From the NCBI GenBank assembly GCA_028583415.1, contig CM053265.1, positions 27,745,815 through 27,809,814 on the forward strand: a DNA stretch of 64,000 nucleotides, written 5' to 3'. Below, piece by piece: positions 34,763 through 47,479 of the stretch. Each line of letters opens with the position of its first letter. The first letter of the stretch is position 1. The translations under genes and the position numbers were made by a program. This stretch comes from Protea cynaroides. Taxonomy: Eukaryota; Streptophyta; Magnoliopsida; Proteales; Proteaceae. Under the pieces are notes generated by a model, which ran no database searches, had not been told where the DNA came from, and worked only from the letters and a program-made list of their open reading frames with translations.

Positions 34763-37071
34763 ATTCGTGAAGGAGAAGGACGGTAGTGTTCGCCTATGTA
34801 TAGACTAGCCAAAATTGAACAAGCTCACCATAAAGAATTGATATCCATTGCTACGGATTAATGACTTGTCGATCAGTTGCAAAGTGCAAAGGTATTCTCC
34901 AAACTTGATCTTGGATGGAGTATCATCAATTGAAAATTTAAAGATAGTGACAATTTGAAGACGACTTTTAGAACAAAGTACGGGCACTATGAGTTCCTGG
35001 GTATATCCTTGGGATCAACCAATGCACTAGCATATTTTATGGAGCTTATAAACCTAGTGTTTCATGATATGTTGGACACGTCGATCATAGTTTTATAGAC
35101 TATATATTGGTTTATTCCAAAGACAAAGAAAGCCTTATAACAAATTTTAGAGCAGCCTCACAATAGTTGAGAAGGGAGCGCTTTATGCTATGTCTAAGAA
35201 GTGTAAGATTTGGTTAAAGTAATTGATTTTCTTGGGTCACATAGTATCATCAAAAGTAATAAAGGTAGACCCTATTAAAATAGAAGTAATCGTACGGTGA
35301 GAAATGCCTAAGAACATTGCAGAGATCATAAGTTTATTGGATTTAGCTGGTTATTACAGACAATTCATGGAGGACTACTCTAGGATCACAATACCTCTTA
35401 CCAAGCTAATCAAGAAGGGAGAGAAATTTATTTGGACTGACAAGTGTGAAGAATGTTTCCATACTTTAAAAGCAAGGTTGATATCAGCTCCCATCTTGAT
35501 CATTCTGGCACCAGGGAAACCTTTTACCCTATACATCAATGCTTTCGGATTGGGTTTAGGATGCTAATTAATGCAAGGTGAACCCATGATTGCATATGAT
35601 TCAAGACAACTGAAGGAGCATGACGAGAGTTACTCGACTCATGACTTGGAGTTAGCGGCGGTGGTACATGCTGTCAAGATATAGAGACATTATTTATATG
35701 GAGTAAAATTTCAGATTAAATCAGATCATAAAGTCTCACTCATCTTTTTAATCAGAAGGAGTTGAACATGAGACATAAAAGATGGCTGAAATTACTAAAG
35801 GATTATGATTGCGATACCCAGTATCATCCAGGAAAAGCTAATGTAGTTGCTGACGTATTAAGCAGGAAAGCTATGACAAAATCCCAAGAAGAAGCTAATA
35901 CAAATGTTGTAGTGTGTGTCACAGGAAGAGTATTTAGTTACGGTAAAGAGCAGTTCGTGATTGATATTCCAGATGAATCAACTGACCAAGGGTTTATTCA
36001 TCTATTCTTAAACATGTTTTCTATATTGAAGATTGTACCTGATCTATTAGACGAAGTGAAAGCAGCTACTAAATCAGACCCCTATCTAAGAACAGTGCAA
36101 GAAGACCTTGAAAAAGGTAGGACCAACCCTGACTTCACCTTGGACCTTGAAAAGGTGTTAAGATATAAAGGGAGAGTATGTGTTCCCGAAAGTGAAGACT
36201 TGGATATTAGACAAAAACTATGAAAGAAGCCCACACCACTGTGTATTCGGTACACCCTGGAAGCACGAAGATGTACCATGATTTAAAGAAACTCTATTAG
36301 TGGAGAGGAATGAAAGCGGATGTAGCTAAATTGTGTCTCAATGCCTGAATTGTCAATGGGTAAAGGCTAAAAGGCAAAGGCCTACAGGATTGTTGCAGCT
36401 ACTGCCAAAACCGGCATGAAAATGGGATTGCATCACTATGGACTTCGTCACTGGGTTACCATTGACTCCCTGAGTAGTTGACGCGGTCTGGGTGATTGTG
36501 GATCATTTGACTAAGACAACTCGTTTCATAGCTATAAGACCTCAGTATATCCTAGAGAGGTTAGCTAAGCTATATGTGGATAATATTGTCAGATTACATG
36601 GTGTACCTGAAAGCATCGTGTCCGATAGAGACCGACGCTTTACCTCAAGGTTCTAGGAAGGATTGCAAAAGGCTATGGGAACTACATTGAAGTTTAGCAT
36701 GATATTAAACCTTCAGACTGATGGACAGTCAGAGCGTACTATTCAGATTCTAGAAGACATGCTTCGAGCTTGTGTTATTGATTTCAAAGGATCATGGGAT
36801 GGGAAGCTATTATTAATCGAGTTCGCCTATAACAACAACTATCAGGCTACTATACAGAGGTCACCTTATGAAGCACTGTATGGTAGGAGGTGTTGAACTA
36901 CTTTATTTTGGAACGAAGTCGGAAAGCGATGAATTATGGGCCCTGAATTTATGGAAGAAACTTGTAAAGTAGTCGACATAATTAGGGAAATAGTTAGAAC
37001 AGCTCAGAATCATCAGAAACAGTATGTAGATAATCGATGTTGAGACCTTGAGTTCGTTATAGGTGATAAGG
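34744..37071 (+). pseudogene. pol: E4 pol part 1: RT-RNase H-IN, many stops
   Basis: Starts WGAPMLFVKEKDGSVRLCID. Recognisable pieces: RT tail and palm (LDLAGYYRQFMEDYSRITIP near 35330), RNase H (36 codons around 35530 and DYDCDTQYHPGKANVVAD near 35820), IN finger region (near 36240-36360), IN core (DGQSERTIQILEDML near 36720; EFAYNNNYQATIQ near 36820). More stops and indels than E1 or E3, consistent with an older insertion that later received E3. Confidence 0.85.
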
Positions 37072-39406
37072 TGTCACACCCCAATTCTGCACCAACCAGA
37101 ATGGTGAGATGAACCGTTTATGATCCAACGATTCAACCAAGATCTCGATTAGGCTGTGTCCTTTTTGCTTAAATCATACACATCCACAACCATAATCAGA
37201 GTAAATAAATAATAGTGGAAGTTTCAATATTAATGAACTGAGTATATAATCGTGATATCATAAATAAAGTATCCGATTATCTCAAATAACTGAAAACATA
37301 AAATAAAATAATTTATTCAATTATATATTCTGAATAATCCAACAAATATATCTAATCAAAGACGCATGAGTTGCACTCGCACGATGATTCATGCGACTCC
37401 ATCATAGCTTCCATATCCATTGCCACAACATGTTCGTATACTGAAGCATTTACATAATCTTCTACAGTAGGACCTGCATCATCAACTAAAAATATTCGAC
37501 GTCGAAAGGGTGAGCACACATCATGGCTCAATGAGCAAACAAAACAATGCAACAAACATATACAAGCATTCAATTCATATCTTTGGTCTGGTTCATAAGT
37601 TTACAATGTGCAATAGAAAGGATAGGTGGCCGCCACACCTCTATACACGAATGTGTGAAGCCTCCCAATGGATCAAACACCATTGCCTCCCACATGCACC
37701 CATCGTGGAATAGAGATAGAGCTAAAGTGCCTGGATCAAACACCGCATAACACTTCCCCTAATGCCCTACCCATACCAACACGTAAGCCCCTATTGGTGA
37801 GGGCTTGCAAACTGGGCTCACAACTAACCAATCCTAATGTCAAACAGTGTATCCAAGGCTTTACCCCAGCATCCCTCAATACATCCATAGAGATAGAGCT
37901 AAGGCCTCCCGGTAGAGTCAGAGACTACATGGTCCGAGACCACCTCCCCTGATGCCCTACGACATAATAGTTCTACTAAGGTAATGGCGATACGATGATG
38001 TCAGTGGACAAGACTTGAGTAGAGATAGAGCTAGAGTCTGGTGACCAGGATGAACCACAGTGTCACGTCCTCCCCCTGATGCTCCACTTGCATCAAGCAT
38101 ACTAACTGTACACATACATTTACATGCCTATTCCTAGCATCATCATCATCATTATGTTATAAATAAACTGAATTAAATATGCATGAGCAGTAATAATAAG
38201 AATATTGGATGACATGTGAAATGTACAATACACACATACAAGCATAGAATCATTCATGGCATTGGACTCAATAAATAAAAATAGTTTATTATTAGCCAAT
38301 TAATTTAGGTCTTGTTCCCTCACCTTTGGTTGATAGTAGATCCTCGTTCAAGCTTTGTAAATCTCTTTTAAACCACTTGAAAACCTAACAAATTTATAGA
38401 TTTTAAATTAAAATTAATTTTCATGAATTTTGACTAACAGAAACTGAGGGGTCATAGGTGTGGCAACACCTGTGATCTCAGTTTCTGCGACCACAGGGTG
38501 TGTAGTCGCAGGGTGTGGTCACATATCCTACAACCACACATGCGACCACACCTTCCTTGGAAACTTCCCGAGGGCATGTGGTTGGATATGTGTGTCTCGT
38601 GTGGCCACACATCATGCAACCACATGTGCGACCACAGGTGTGATGATCGATTTTTTCATCCTCAACTCCATTCCTTCATGTTTGGATCCCTTGGCTTATC
38701 ATCATGGTCCTTCCTATGATTGTTCTATGGCTCATAACTATTATTTTATACACAATCTATTGTCCACACAATTTCCTCCCATGGATTCTCTTGGAATTTA
38801 ATCCATGATTTATGATTTGGGTTTCACCTAAAACCTATCTCTTTCATGAACTATTCTAGGCTCTCAATTTAACATGGGGAATGTTTTCATACCTTAAGCT
38901 TGTTGAAGATTCAGAGTTTTCTCTGAATTTTCTTCCTCCTTAGTCTTCCTCTTAAATTCTCCTTCTCTTCCTTCTCTTCTCTTTCTCTCACTTTTAGTTT
39001 GAGTTCTAAAATGGTGAAAGAGGCTAAGGGACGTCCTATTTATAGAGAAAAACCCTCCATAATAAGCCCTACTGAGTTTAGGAAAGAACCCCCTTCGGAT
39101 TAGGAAGGTTTCCTAAACTCGGTTCTGTCTGGAATCCGTATCGTCGGAGGTGGGGTCACAGAATCCGTCGACCATACCTCTAAAACGTGCGACCACACGA
39201 CCTAAATTCCTGTGGTTGTATTATTTTGAGGTGTGGTCGATCACACCTGTTTAGGTATGTAACCACACACTCATAATTGACTGTTTTTGGTTAATTCTCA
39301 TACCTGGTCTTGTGGTTTCTTCATGCACTTGGTCCACTTGGCCCGACCATGATAGGAAGACCTAATACAAGGTGGTAAAACCAGTTAGATCGATACGGGT
39401 CTTACA
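37072..39406 (-). repeat. E3 3' LTR (2335 bp)
   Basis: TGTCACACCCC...GGGTCTTACA. Motif clusters with TGCGACCACA/TGTGGTCGC at about 38485-38650 and 39135-39275, three TAGCTCTATCTCTA copies, exon 37352-37485. Close to the 5' LTR 50328-52618 but with several small indels. Confidence 0.93.
37352..37485 (-). CDS. Conserved LTR exon, E3 3' LTR
   Basis: TTTTTAG then VDDAGPTVEDYVNASVYEHV, ending HESSCECNSCVFD, stop. Both in-phase acceptors (TTTTTAG and GCAG, 12 nt apart) are present. Confidence 0.55.
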
Positions 39407-42400
39407 ACTCCCCCCTCTTATTAAAAATTTTGTCCTCGAAATTTACACATACCTTCCGAGTAAAAAAGGTGAGGATATTGCTTTCGCATAACATTCTCTT
39501 CTTCCCATGTGATCTTTTCTATATCTTGGCTCCTCCAAGTAACCTTAACATAATAAATATCACGGTTGCATAGACGTTGAACCTTTCGGCTGGTGATTTT
39601 AGTTAGTGCTACTTCGAATGTCAAATCATTAGTTAGACCCGGTGGTCCGCTGTTATAACGTGTGTTGGATCTCTGACGTACTTCTTCAAAAATGAGATAT
39701 GAAATACATCATGCATACTTGACATAGATGGGGGTAGTGCTAACTGATATGCCACTTTTCCATGTTTAGCGAGAATCTCATATGGCCCGACATATCTTGG
39801 ACTTAGTTTCCCTTTCTATCTGAATCGTTTTAAGCCTTGCATAGGTGATAATTTCAAGAATACCTCATCACCTATGATAAATTCAAGGTCTCGATCTCGA
39901 GAATCTGCATACTGTTTCTGACGATTCTAAGTTGTTCTAACTCTTTCCTTGATAATGTCGACTACTCGACAAGTCTCTTCAATAAATTCTAGTCCAACAA
40001 TACTCCATTCACCAACTTCATTCCAAAACAAAGGAGTTTGACACTTCCTACCATACAATGCTTCATAGGGTGACATCTGTATGGTAGCCTGATAGCTGTT
40101 GTTATAGGCGAACTCGATCAATGGTAGTTTCTCATCCCATTGTCCATCCGTCTGAGGATGGAATGCAGTACTAAACTTCAACGTTGTACCCATAGCCTTC
40201 TGTAATCCTTCCCAAAACATTAAAGTAAAGCGTGGGTCTCTATCGGACACAATGCTTTCAGGAACACCATGTAATCTGACAATATTATCCATATATAGCT
40301 TGGCTAACCTCTCTAGGGTATACTGAGGTCGTATAGCTATGAAGCGAGCTGTCTTAGTCAGACGATCTACAATCACCCAGACCGCGTCAACTACTCGGGG
40401 AGTTAATGGTAACCCGGTGACGAAGTCCATAGAGATGCAGTCCCATTTTTAGGCTGGTTCTGGCAGTGGCTGCAACAATCCTGCAGGTCTTTTCCATTCA
40501 GCCTTTACCCTCTAACAATTTAGGCATTGAGACACAAATTTAGCTACATCCGCTTTCATTCCTCTCCACCAATATAATTTCTTTAGATCATGATACATCT
40601 TCGTACTTCTAGGATGTACCGAATAAGTGGTGGTGTGAGCTTCCTTCATTAGTCTGTGTCTAATATCCAAGTCTTCATTTTCAGGAACACATACTCTTCC
40701 TTTATATTTTAGTACCTTTTCAACGTCCAAGGTGAACTCAGGAATAGTCCTACCTTTTTCGATATCTTCTTGCACCGTTCTTAGATAAGGGTCTGATTTA
40801 ATAGCGGCCTTCACTTCATCTAATATATCAGGTATAATCTTCAATGTTGTAAACATATTTGAAAACCGATGAATAAACCCTTGGTTGGTTGATCCACCTG
40901 GTGCATCTATCACGAACTGCTCATTACCATGTTTGAATACTTTACCTGTAACACACATTTCCACAGTCGTGTTAACCTATTCTTGGGATTTTATTGTTGC
41001 TTTTCTGCTTAGCGCATCAGCAACTACATTAGCCTTCCCTGGATGATGCTGGATATCGCAATCATAGTCCTTTAATAGTTCTAGCCATCTTCTTTGTCTC
41101 ATGTTCAACTCCTTCTGATTAAAAAGGTAAGTGAGACTCTTATGATCTGATTTAATCTGAAATTTTTTTTCATACAAATAATGTCTCCATATCTTGACAG
41201 CATGTACTACCACTGCTAATTCTAAGTCATGAGTGGGATAGTTCTTCTCATGTGTTTTCAGTTGTCTTAAGGCATACGCAACTACTTGTTTTCCTTGCAT
41301 AAGCACACATCCTAAACCCAACCCAGACTCATCAGTGTACAAGGTAAATGTTGTCCTGGAATATGAATAGTCAAGATGGGAGCAAATATCAATCTAGCTT
41401 TCAATGTTTGAAAACCTTCTTCATATTTGTCGATCCAAACAAATTTTTCACCTTTCTTAGTCAAACTGGTGAGAGGTAGGGCGATTCTAGAGTAATCTTC
41501 CACGAATCGTCGGTAATACCCAGCTAGACCTAGGAAACTTCTAATTTCTGCAACACTCTTAAGTGCTTTCCATTTCATAATGGCTTCAATCTTGCTAGGA
41601 TCTACTTTAATTCCTTCAGCGGATAAAACATGGCCTAAGAAAATGACCTCATTTAGCCAAAACTCACACTTTGTAAATTTAGCGTAATGCTTCTCTTTTC
41701 TTAGTCGCTGCAGAGTGGCTCTTAGATTCATGACATGAGTTTCATTGTCCTTGGAGTAGACCAATATATCATCAATAAACACAATGACTGACGTATCCAA
41801 CATATCATGGAATACCCGATTCATGAGTTCCATAAAAGTTGCGGGTACGTTAGTCAATCCAAAAGACATGACTAAAAATTCATAATGTCCATATCTTGTT
41901 CTGAATGATGTCTTTGGAATATCACCTTCCTTAATCTTCAACTGATGGTATCCTGACCGAAGATCAATCTTGGAGAACACCTTAGCACCTTGCAACTGAT
42001 CGAACAAGTCATCGATCCGAGGCAATGGGTACTGATTCTTGATTGTAAGCTTATTCAACTCCCGATAGTCTATACACAGTCAAATGCTACCGTCCTTCTT
42101 CTTCACAAACATTACCGGCGCTCCCCATGGTGATATGCTGGGTCTGATACAACCCTTGTCCAGTAATTCCTGTAACTGTACCCTTAGTTCCTTCAGTTCA
42201 GTAGGAGCCATTCGATAGGGTGCTTTAGATACTGGTGCGGCTCTGGGTATAAGATCTATAACGAACTCTGTCGCTCGATTGGGTGGTAGTCCTGGTAGTT
42301 CCTTAGGAAATACATTTAGAAAGTCACGCACAACATCAATATCTTCCATTCGTGGTACTTCTTTGGTGAGATCAACCACAGATACTAGATACCCAACTCC

Positions 42401-42823
42401 TTTTTTCTCGAGGCATTTTCTAGCCTTTAATGCAGAGAATATGAGTTTTCGTCTACGGGGTAGTTTGGTTCCCGCAAAACTAAACTCTACTCCTTCCTTG
42501 TCTTTAAATGTCAGTTTCTTTTCTGCACATAATAGGTTTGCAGAATGCCGAGCTAACCAATCCATTCCCAAGATAACGTCAAAGTCTGTCATCTCAAGTT
42601 GAATTAAGGTTGCATCCAAAATCTTCTCGTCGATAAGAATTGGACATGGTCCATAACCTTTTTCTAGTTCCACTTCTAATCCCATAGGCGATTGTACAAG
42701 AAATTTGTAGTCTAAAGATCTGAGGGGTAAATTTAGCTTCTTTCGAAATGACACAGATATAAAAGAATGAGTAGCTCCAGAATCAAAGAGTACTCTGGCG
42801 GGTACCATTAATAGGTACGATAC
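39407..42823 (-). pseudogene. pol: E3 pol: PR-RT-RNase H-IN-chromodomain, degenerate
   Basis: PR with LFDSGATHSFIS (about 42770) after a 2-nt deletion relative to E1 near 42803; RT up to SPWGAPVMFVKKKDGSI in 42080-42808; RT with FIDDILVYSKD (about 41760) and thumb in 41312-42058; RNase H YTDESGLGLGCVLM (about 41330); IN finger HTTTYSVHPRSTK...CLNC (about 40520-40640); IN core VDRLTKTARF, VSDRDPRFT and FHPQTDGQ; chromodomain end VTWRSQDIEKITW near 39530. An in-frame deletion of about 22 codons at about 40140 removes the segment between DGQ and WDEKLP. Confidence 0.9.
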
Positions 42824-42892
42824 CTGTGATTTGTTTTAATTTAGTCTACATGCTCACACAGGGTAATACAAAATGAATGGTTCAGGTCATAC
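42824..42892 (-). other. Candidate 69-nt gag-pro intron of E3
   Basis: CACAG/GTATGA donor and AAATCACAG/GTATCG acceptor as in E1, with GACTAAATT as a branch-like site. It carries a stop in the pol frame. Removing it joins VVTG to IVPING in frame. Confidence 0.65.
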
Positions 42893-44159
42893 CTGTGACC
42901 ACATCAATAGATGCGGCAACATCCTCAGATGTAACTGCATAAACCTTTCCTTGTTGTAGCTGCTTCCTGGGCTTAGGACACTCCCTTGAATAATGTCCCA
43001 TTTGATTACAGTTATAGTATTTTACTCCTTCATTATTTTGCTTCTATTGAGGTTGGGCTGTTGGAGTAGTCTTAGCTGCAGCATTAAAGCATTGAGTACG
43101 GAAGGATTTAAATGTCTTTGTGTTTCCCCCGTTATATGAATTTCCATTTGGCCTTTTGATACCTCTATTCTGAGCAAAGTAGCTCTCTCTCTAGCTAGAT
43201 TCTAGCACTCGAGCAATCTGTACGACTTCATTATAAACTTTCTTTTCTAGCCCCAAAATATGCTCCCGAATGCTTTCTCTAAGTCCCATGATGAACCATC
43301 GGGTATTAGTATTTTCCTCTTGCATGCTAGAGGGAGCAAAGAAAAACATCTCTTCATAACGCTGTTGATATGCATCCACAGTCATCTGTCCCTGATACAA
43401 ACTCAGGAACTCTCTTTCCATAGCGTCTCTGAAACTTCTGGGAAAATATTTCTCGAAAAATGCCTCTTTATAGATAGTCCAGGTCAATTGGGCATGCTTG
43501 GTTAACAGATAAGTCCGAGTAGACTTCCACCAGTGGTGTGCATTACCTTTCAGCATAAATGTGGCACACAATACTTTTTCTTCCTCATTAACAGTCATCA
43601 TCATGAAATTCCTTTCCATCTCGTCGATCCAATGAGCTGGCCACAAAGGATCCATTGGCTTGCCATTATATTCCTTAGGCTTTATTTTTAGAAAACGCTT
43701 GATCAGTCGATAATGGTCCAACTGATACTGAGCATAGGCCCCATATATAGGTGATTGATACTGGTAACTGCCTTGGGCTACTTCAGGGTTTTGTACTAAA
43801 GCTTGTACAACTAGCGTTTGAGGTGCTTGAGGTACCGTGTTGCTGCCCCCTGGTACAGTGCTAGCTTGTCTGGTTGGTATAGGTGTAGTATGTGTAGCTG
43901 CGAAAACCATTCCCATAGCAGCTTGCATATTGGCTTGCACTTACTGTATTTGCTGTAGCTGTTGTGCTAGGTTCATTACTGCTGTAGCCAAATCTATAGG
44001 TGGGGCTGGCAAGTTTATAGGATTAGCCTGGTCATTGGCTCCTGGTGGTGCCACATTCTGATTCTCTTGTCCTTCAGGGTTTTCATGGCTATTTTCCTCC
44101 ACAAGTGGTGGTGGTGGAATTGGGTTACGTCCTCGCCTGGTTACTCTTCGACCAGCCAT
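42893..44159 (-). pseudogene. gag: E3 gag, nearly complete
   Basis: Start MAGRRVTRRGRN at 44159. Pro-rich N-terminus; a stop at 43941 after QQLQQIQ. The gag core is open in 43191-43940 (WWKSTRTYLLTKHAQLTWTI, then FFEKYFPRSFRDAMER). A stop at about 43190. In the zinc knuckle the first Cys is Tyr (YYNCNQMGHYSRECPK). Confidence 0.9.
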
Positions 44160-44309
44160 TTCCTGTTTTTGGTGGTGGTAGTGTCTAAAAAATCATATAA
44201 CATGTGAGGTAATCATAATATACATCATTCCCATGTCAAAATCTAATTAATCATTGTAAAATTTCAAATATCCAAGTCATTCAATCAATATACAACATTT
44301 TTCATCGTG

Positions 44310-44530
44310 TGGTAGATGGTGGGGTCGCAATATATGCGACCACAGGGTATGCAACCTCACAAAACCCTGTCAGCTCACCGAGAGCCTGTGGTCGATCGTG
44401 TGGTCACAATATGTGTGGCCACAGGGTCCGACCACACGAAGTCTGTCAGCTCACCGGGAGCCTATGGTTGATCGTGGGGTCGATCGTGTGGTCACATATT
44501 TGGTCGAATTCTGTGACCACACGACCCCAA
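44310..44530. repeat. GTGTGGTCGC/GCGACCACA motif cluster in the E3 leader
   Basis: About ten copies, for example GGGTCGCAATATATGCGACC, CGATCGTGTGGTCAC and GTGACCACACGACC. The same variant fills the E3 U3 and R clusters. It sits upstream of the antisense gene's first donor (44678). Confidence 0.75.
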
Positions 44531-44793
44531 ATCAGGTTTTTAAACCTGATTTTCGGAGTCATTCCCACTTTCTCTTTTGCTTTCAACTCAACTCACTTCC
44601 ACTGAGTTGCTACAGTGTCGACCACTCATGTTTGGCGATTCTTTCTTCCATTCACGACCTCCCCTCCGTTCCTTTAGGTATGTTCTCTACTGGTTCTCAT
44701 TTTTAAGCTTTCAAAACTAGGTTTGTTTTTTCATTTATAGCATTTTCTTCAAATTAAAATTTTTTCTAATCGTAAAAATTTGATTTTTATTGG

Positions 44794-44830
44794 GGGCTTT
44801 TGCTATTGGCCACCCAATGGATGAAAGCCC
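44794..44830. other. Conserved hairpin in the E3 leader
   Basis: Outer stem GGGCTTT/AAAGCCC and inner stem ATTGG/CCAAT. It is the counterpart of the hairpin at 11008-11044 in E1. Confidence 0.45.
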
Positions 44831-44980
44831 TCAAGCAAATTTGTGCTTCATCAGTTAGTTTTTGAGAAACTTGAAATTTTCCATTTTTGACCTAATTTTT
44901 GGGATTTTTTTTCCAAATTGTCGAAATTTCTTCAAATTCGATCTTCCTAGTTTAAATTTGCAACTGTATGAGCCTTGCAG

Positions 44981-44997
44981 GATGGTTTGGAACATAT
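44981..44997 (+). other. 17-nt microexon of the E3 antisense gene
   Basis: Flanked by CCTTGCAG and GTAAGTCC, both good plant splice signals. The same arrangement occurs in E2 (33578-33595) and, with the donor damaged, in E1 (11192-11208). Confidence 0.5.
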
Positions 44998-47479
44998 GTA
45001 AGTCCTCGTGTCCAACGGTTTGGGTGAAAAATGACACTTTTGGCCAAATCATGCCGTTATAATGCCAAAATTTTGAGTTTTTCTCTATAACTAATATCTT
45101 GCTTGTTGGTCTGTGTCTTTGCAGATGACATGGCTCGCACCAAGGTCCATAGAGTTCATGATCCTGTTCACTTTCGGTCTAATGAAGCAGAGATTCAGTA
45201 TACTCGTTATGAGCATAAAAATGTGGAAGGGGGTCATTGTGTAAACCTGGCTAATTTAGCCTTGTTTAATGTGGAGGGTGCCTTTGGTGATATGGGTTGG
45301 ATCCCTATGATCTTGTATGAGGGTTGCACCTGTCCTGCAATGGTGAAGCAGTTTTATTGCAATCTTCAAGTAGTGGGTGATCCAAATGATATAGACAGGG
45401 GTAGAGAGCTCAGGATTACTAGTTATGTTAAAGGGGTGGAGATCTCCTTTAACTGCTAGGAGTTGGCTGATATCCTGGGGATACCAAACGATGGCCCCTT
45501 AGTATACTATGCACCCAAGGAACCCCAGTTCCTATCTGTTATGATGCGTGCAGAGATTGACTACCAGCTTCTTACGGATGATCGCTGGGAGATGAAGGCA
45601 ATCAATCTACGGCAGAACCTCAGGTGTACTGCAAGATTATTTAGCACAACCTCATTCCTCAAAGTGGGCACTATGAAAAGGTTTCCCAGTTGACCCAGTA
45701 TCTTCTATACTACACCTGCACTAGGCAACCCGTCTGCCTTCCATACATTATCATCAGGATGATGCGCCGTGCTACGATGCCTGATCAGATGGGCAACCTG
45801 CCCTATGGGAGTTTGATCATTATCCTACTCACTCGCCTGCATGTCGATTTAGTTGATGAGAGGATTCATGAGGACACCTTCTCGACTGACCTTGACTGGG
45901 AGGCCATTTGTAAGATAGGGATGCGTGATGTGCAGGTCAGTGACGAGGAGAGGAACGCTATGGTGCATCCCCGTACTCGGGTAGAGATAGCAGACGCTGA
46001 GGCAGCAACAACAACAGTAGCAGAGGTCCATGGGGGTGATGCTGAGGATGATGATCGTATGTTTATGGATGTAGACGCCATACCTCCTCCCTCACCATAG
46101 CATTCTACTGGTGCTGGCCCTTCTCGGGCTCCTTCCCACTCAGCTGGTCCTTCGCACCCACCACCTGAGGACGTGATGGGGCTGCTATGTGAGATTCGGG
46201 TGGCCTAGTGTGCGACTGATCAGCGGGTGGCAGATCTGGCAGCTAGTCTCCAGGTGACCCAGACTCATGTAGCCTAGCTTACGAGGGTGTATCTATAAGA
46301 CCCGTATCAAACTAACCCGGTCTTACCACCTTGAACCAGGTCTACCCATCATGGTCGAGCCAAATGGATTAAGTGCGGGAAGGAGATAACGATCCCAGGT
46401 ATTAAACTGACCCAAAAACACAAAAATAAGGGGGAGGGTCGCATACCCAGCAAGGCAGGGTCAGACCCCCCCAAGATAAAAAGTCAGACCCTAAGTTTCT
46501 AACCGGGGGTCGGACAATTTAGAACTAGGGGTCGATGGGATCTCCGACTCCTTCATCGACCCCCAGTCTGCTAACAAAAACCGTGAATTGGGAACTTTCT
46601 AAATTTCAATGGGATTCTTTCCTAATCTCAATGGGACTTATTTTGGGAGTTTCTACTCTATAAATAGGACGTCCCTAAGCCTCTTTCACTCCTTTTAGAA
46701 CCCTAATTGGATTGAGAGAAAGAGAAGAGAAGGAGAAGAGAAAGAGAAGAGAAGGAAAGTGGACAAGAAGATCGAAGAGAATGCTTCAGAGAAACAAGCC
46801 TAATTCTTCTCAGGTATGGATACTATCTCCATTTTATTCATAAAGACCTTAGAATAGATAGTGAAGAGGGTATGATCTAGGAGAAACCCAAATCATCCAC
46901 CCATGGTTAGGTTTTCATGAAAAACCATGGGGGAGATCATAAAAACCATGTAGGTAAATAAACTATGGTTCTAAACCATAGAACATGTATGGAATGGATT
47001 GTAGAAGCAAGCCATAGGACCCAAACACGAAGGAATGGACTGTAGGATGGAAATTTTGACTAAACCCACGGGGGGTCGATGGACAATCGACCCTACCAGA
47101 CCCTAACATCGAGCCCCAGTGTTCGGGAAGTCCAGAATGTGGGTGGTAGCACCCAAGGTCGATGGAACCTCCGACCCTGGCATCGACCCCCAGTTAACAG
47201 TAAGCTTTTTAAAATCAGAATTAATTCTAATTAATTTTTATCGACTTGATTAGGTCTTCTAGTGATATAATATTGATATTTAGTTGATTCTTAAAGCTTG
47301 AGAGAAGATCTACAATCAAGCAAAGGTAAGGGAACAAGACTTAAACTAATTGATTAATAATAAACTATTTTATTCTTGAGTCCAATGCCATGATTGATTC
47401 TATGCGTGTATGGTTGTTACGTGCATTCAACATGTCATCCAATATTTCTATTATTACTGTTCATGCATATTTAAATTAT

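Noticed and set aside
38450..38650. GC-rich palindromic cluster as a bacterial-type operator or transfer signature
   Set aside because: It recurs at fixed places in several chromovirus LTRs and is better read as an element-specific motif array.
46289..46293. GTATC as the left TSD of the solo LTR at 46294
   Set aside because: It does not match the right flank; comparison with the E1 antisense gene shows that the target was TATGC with one base lost on the left.
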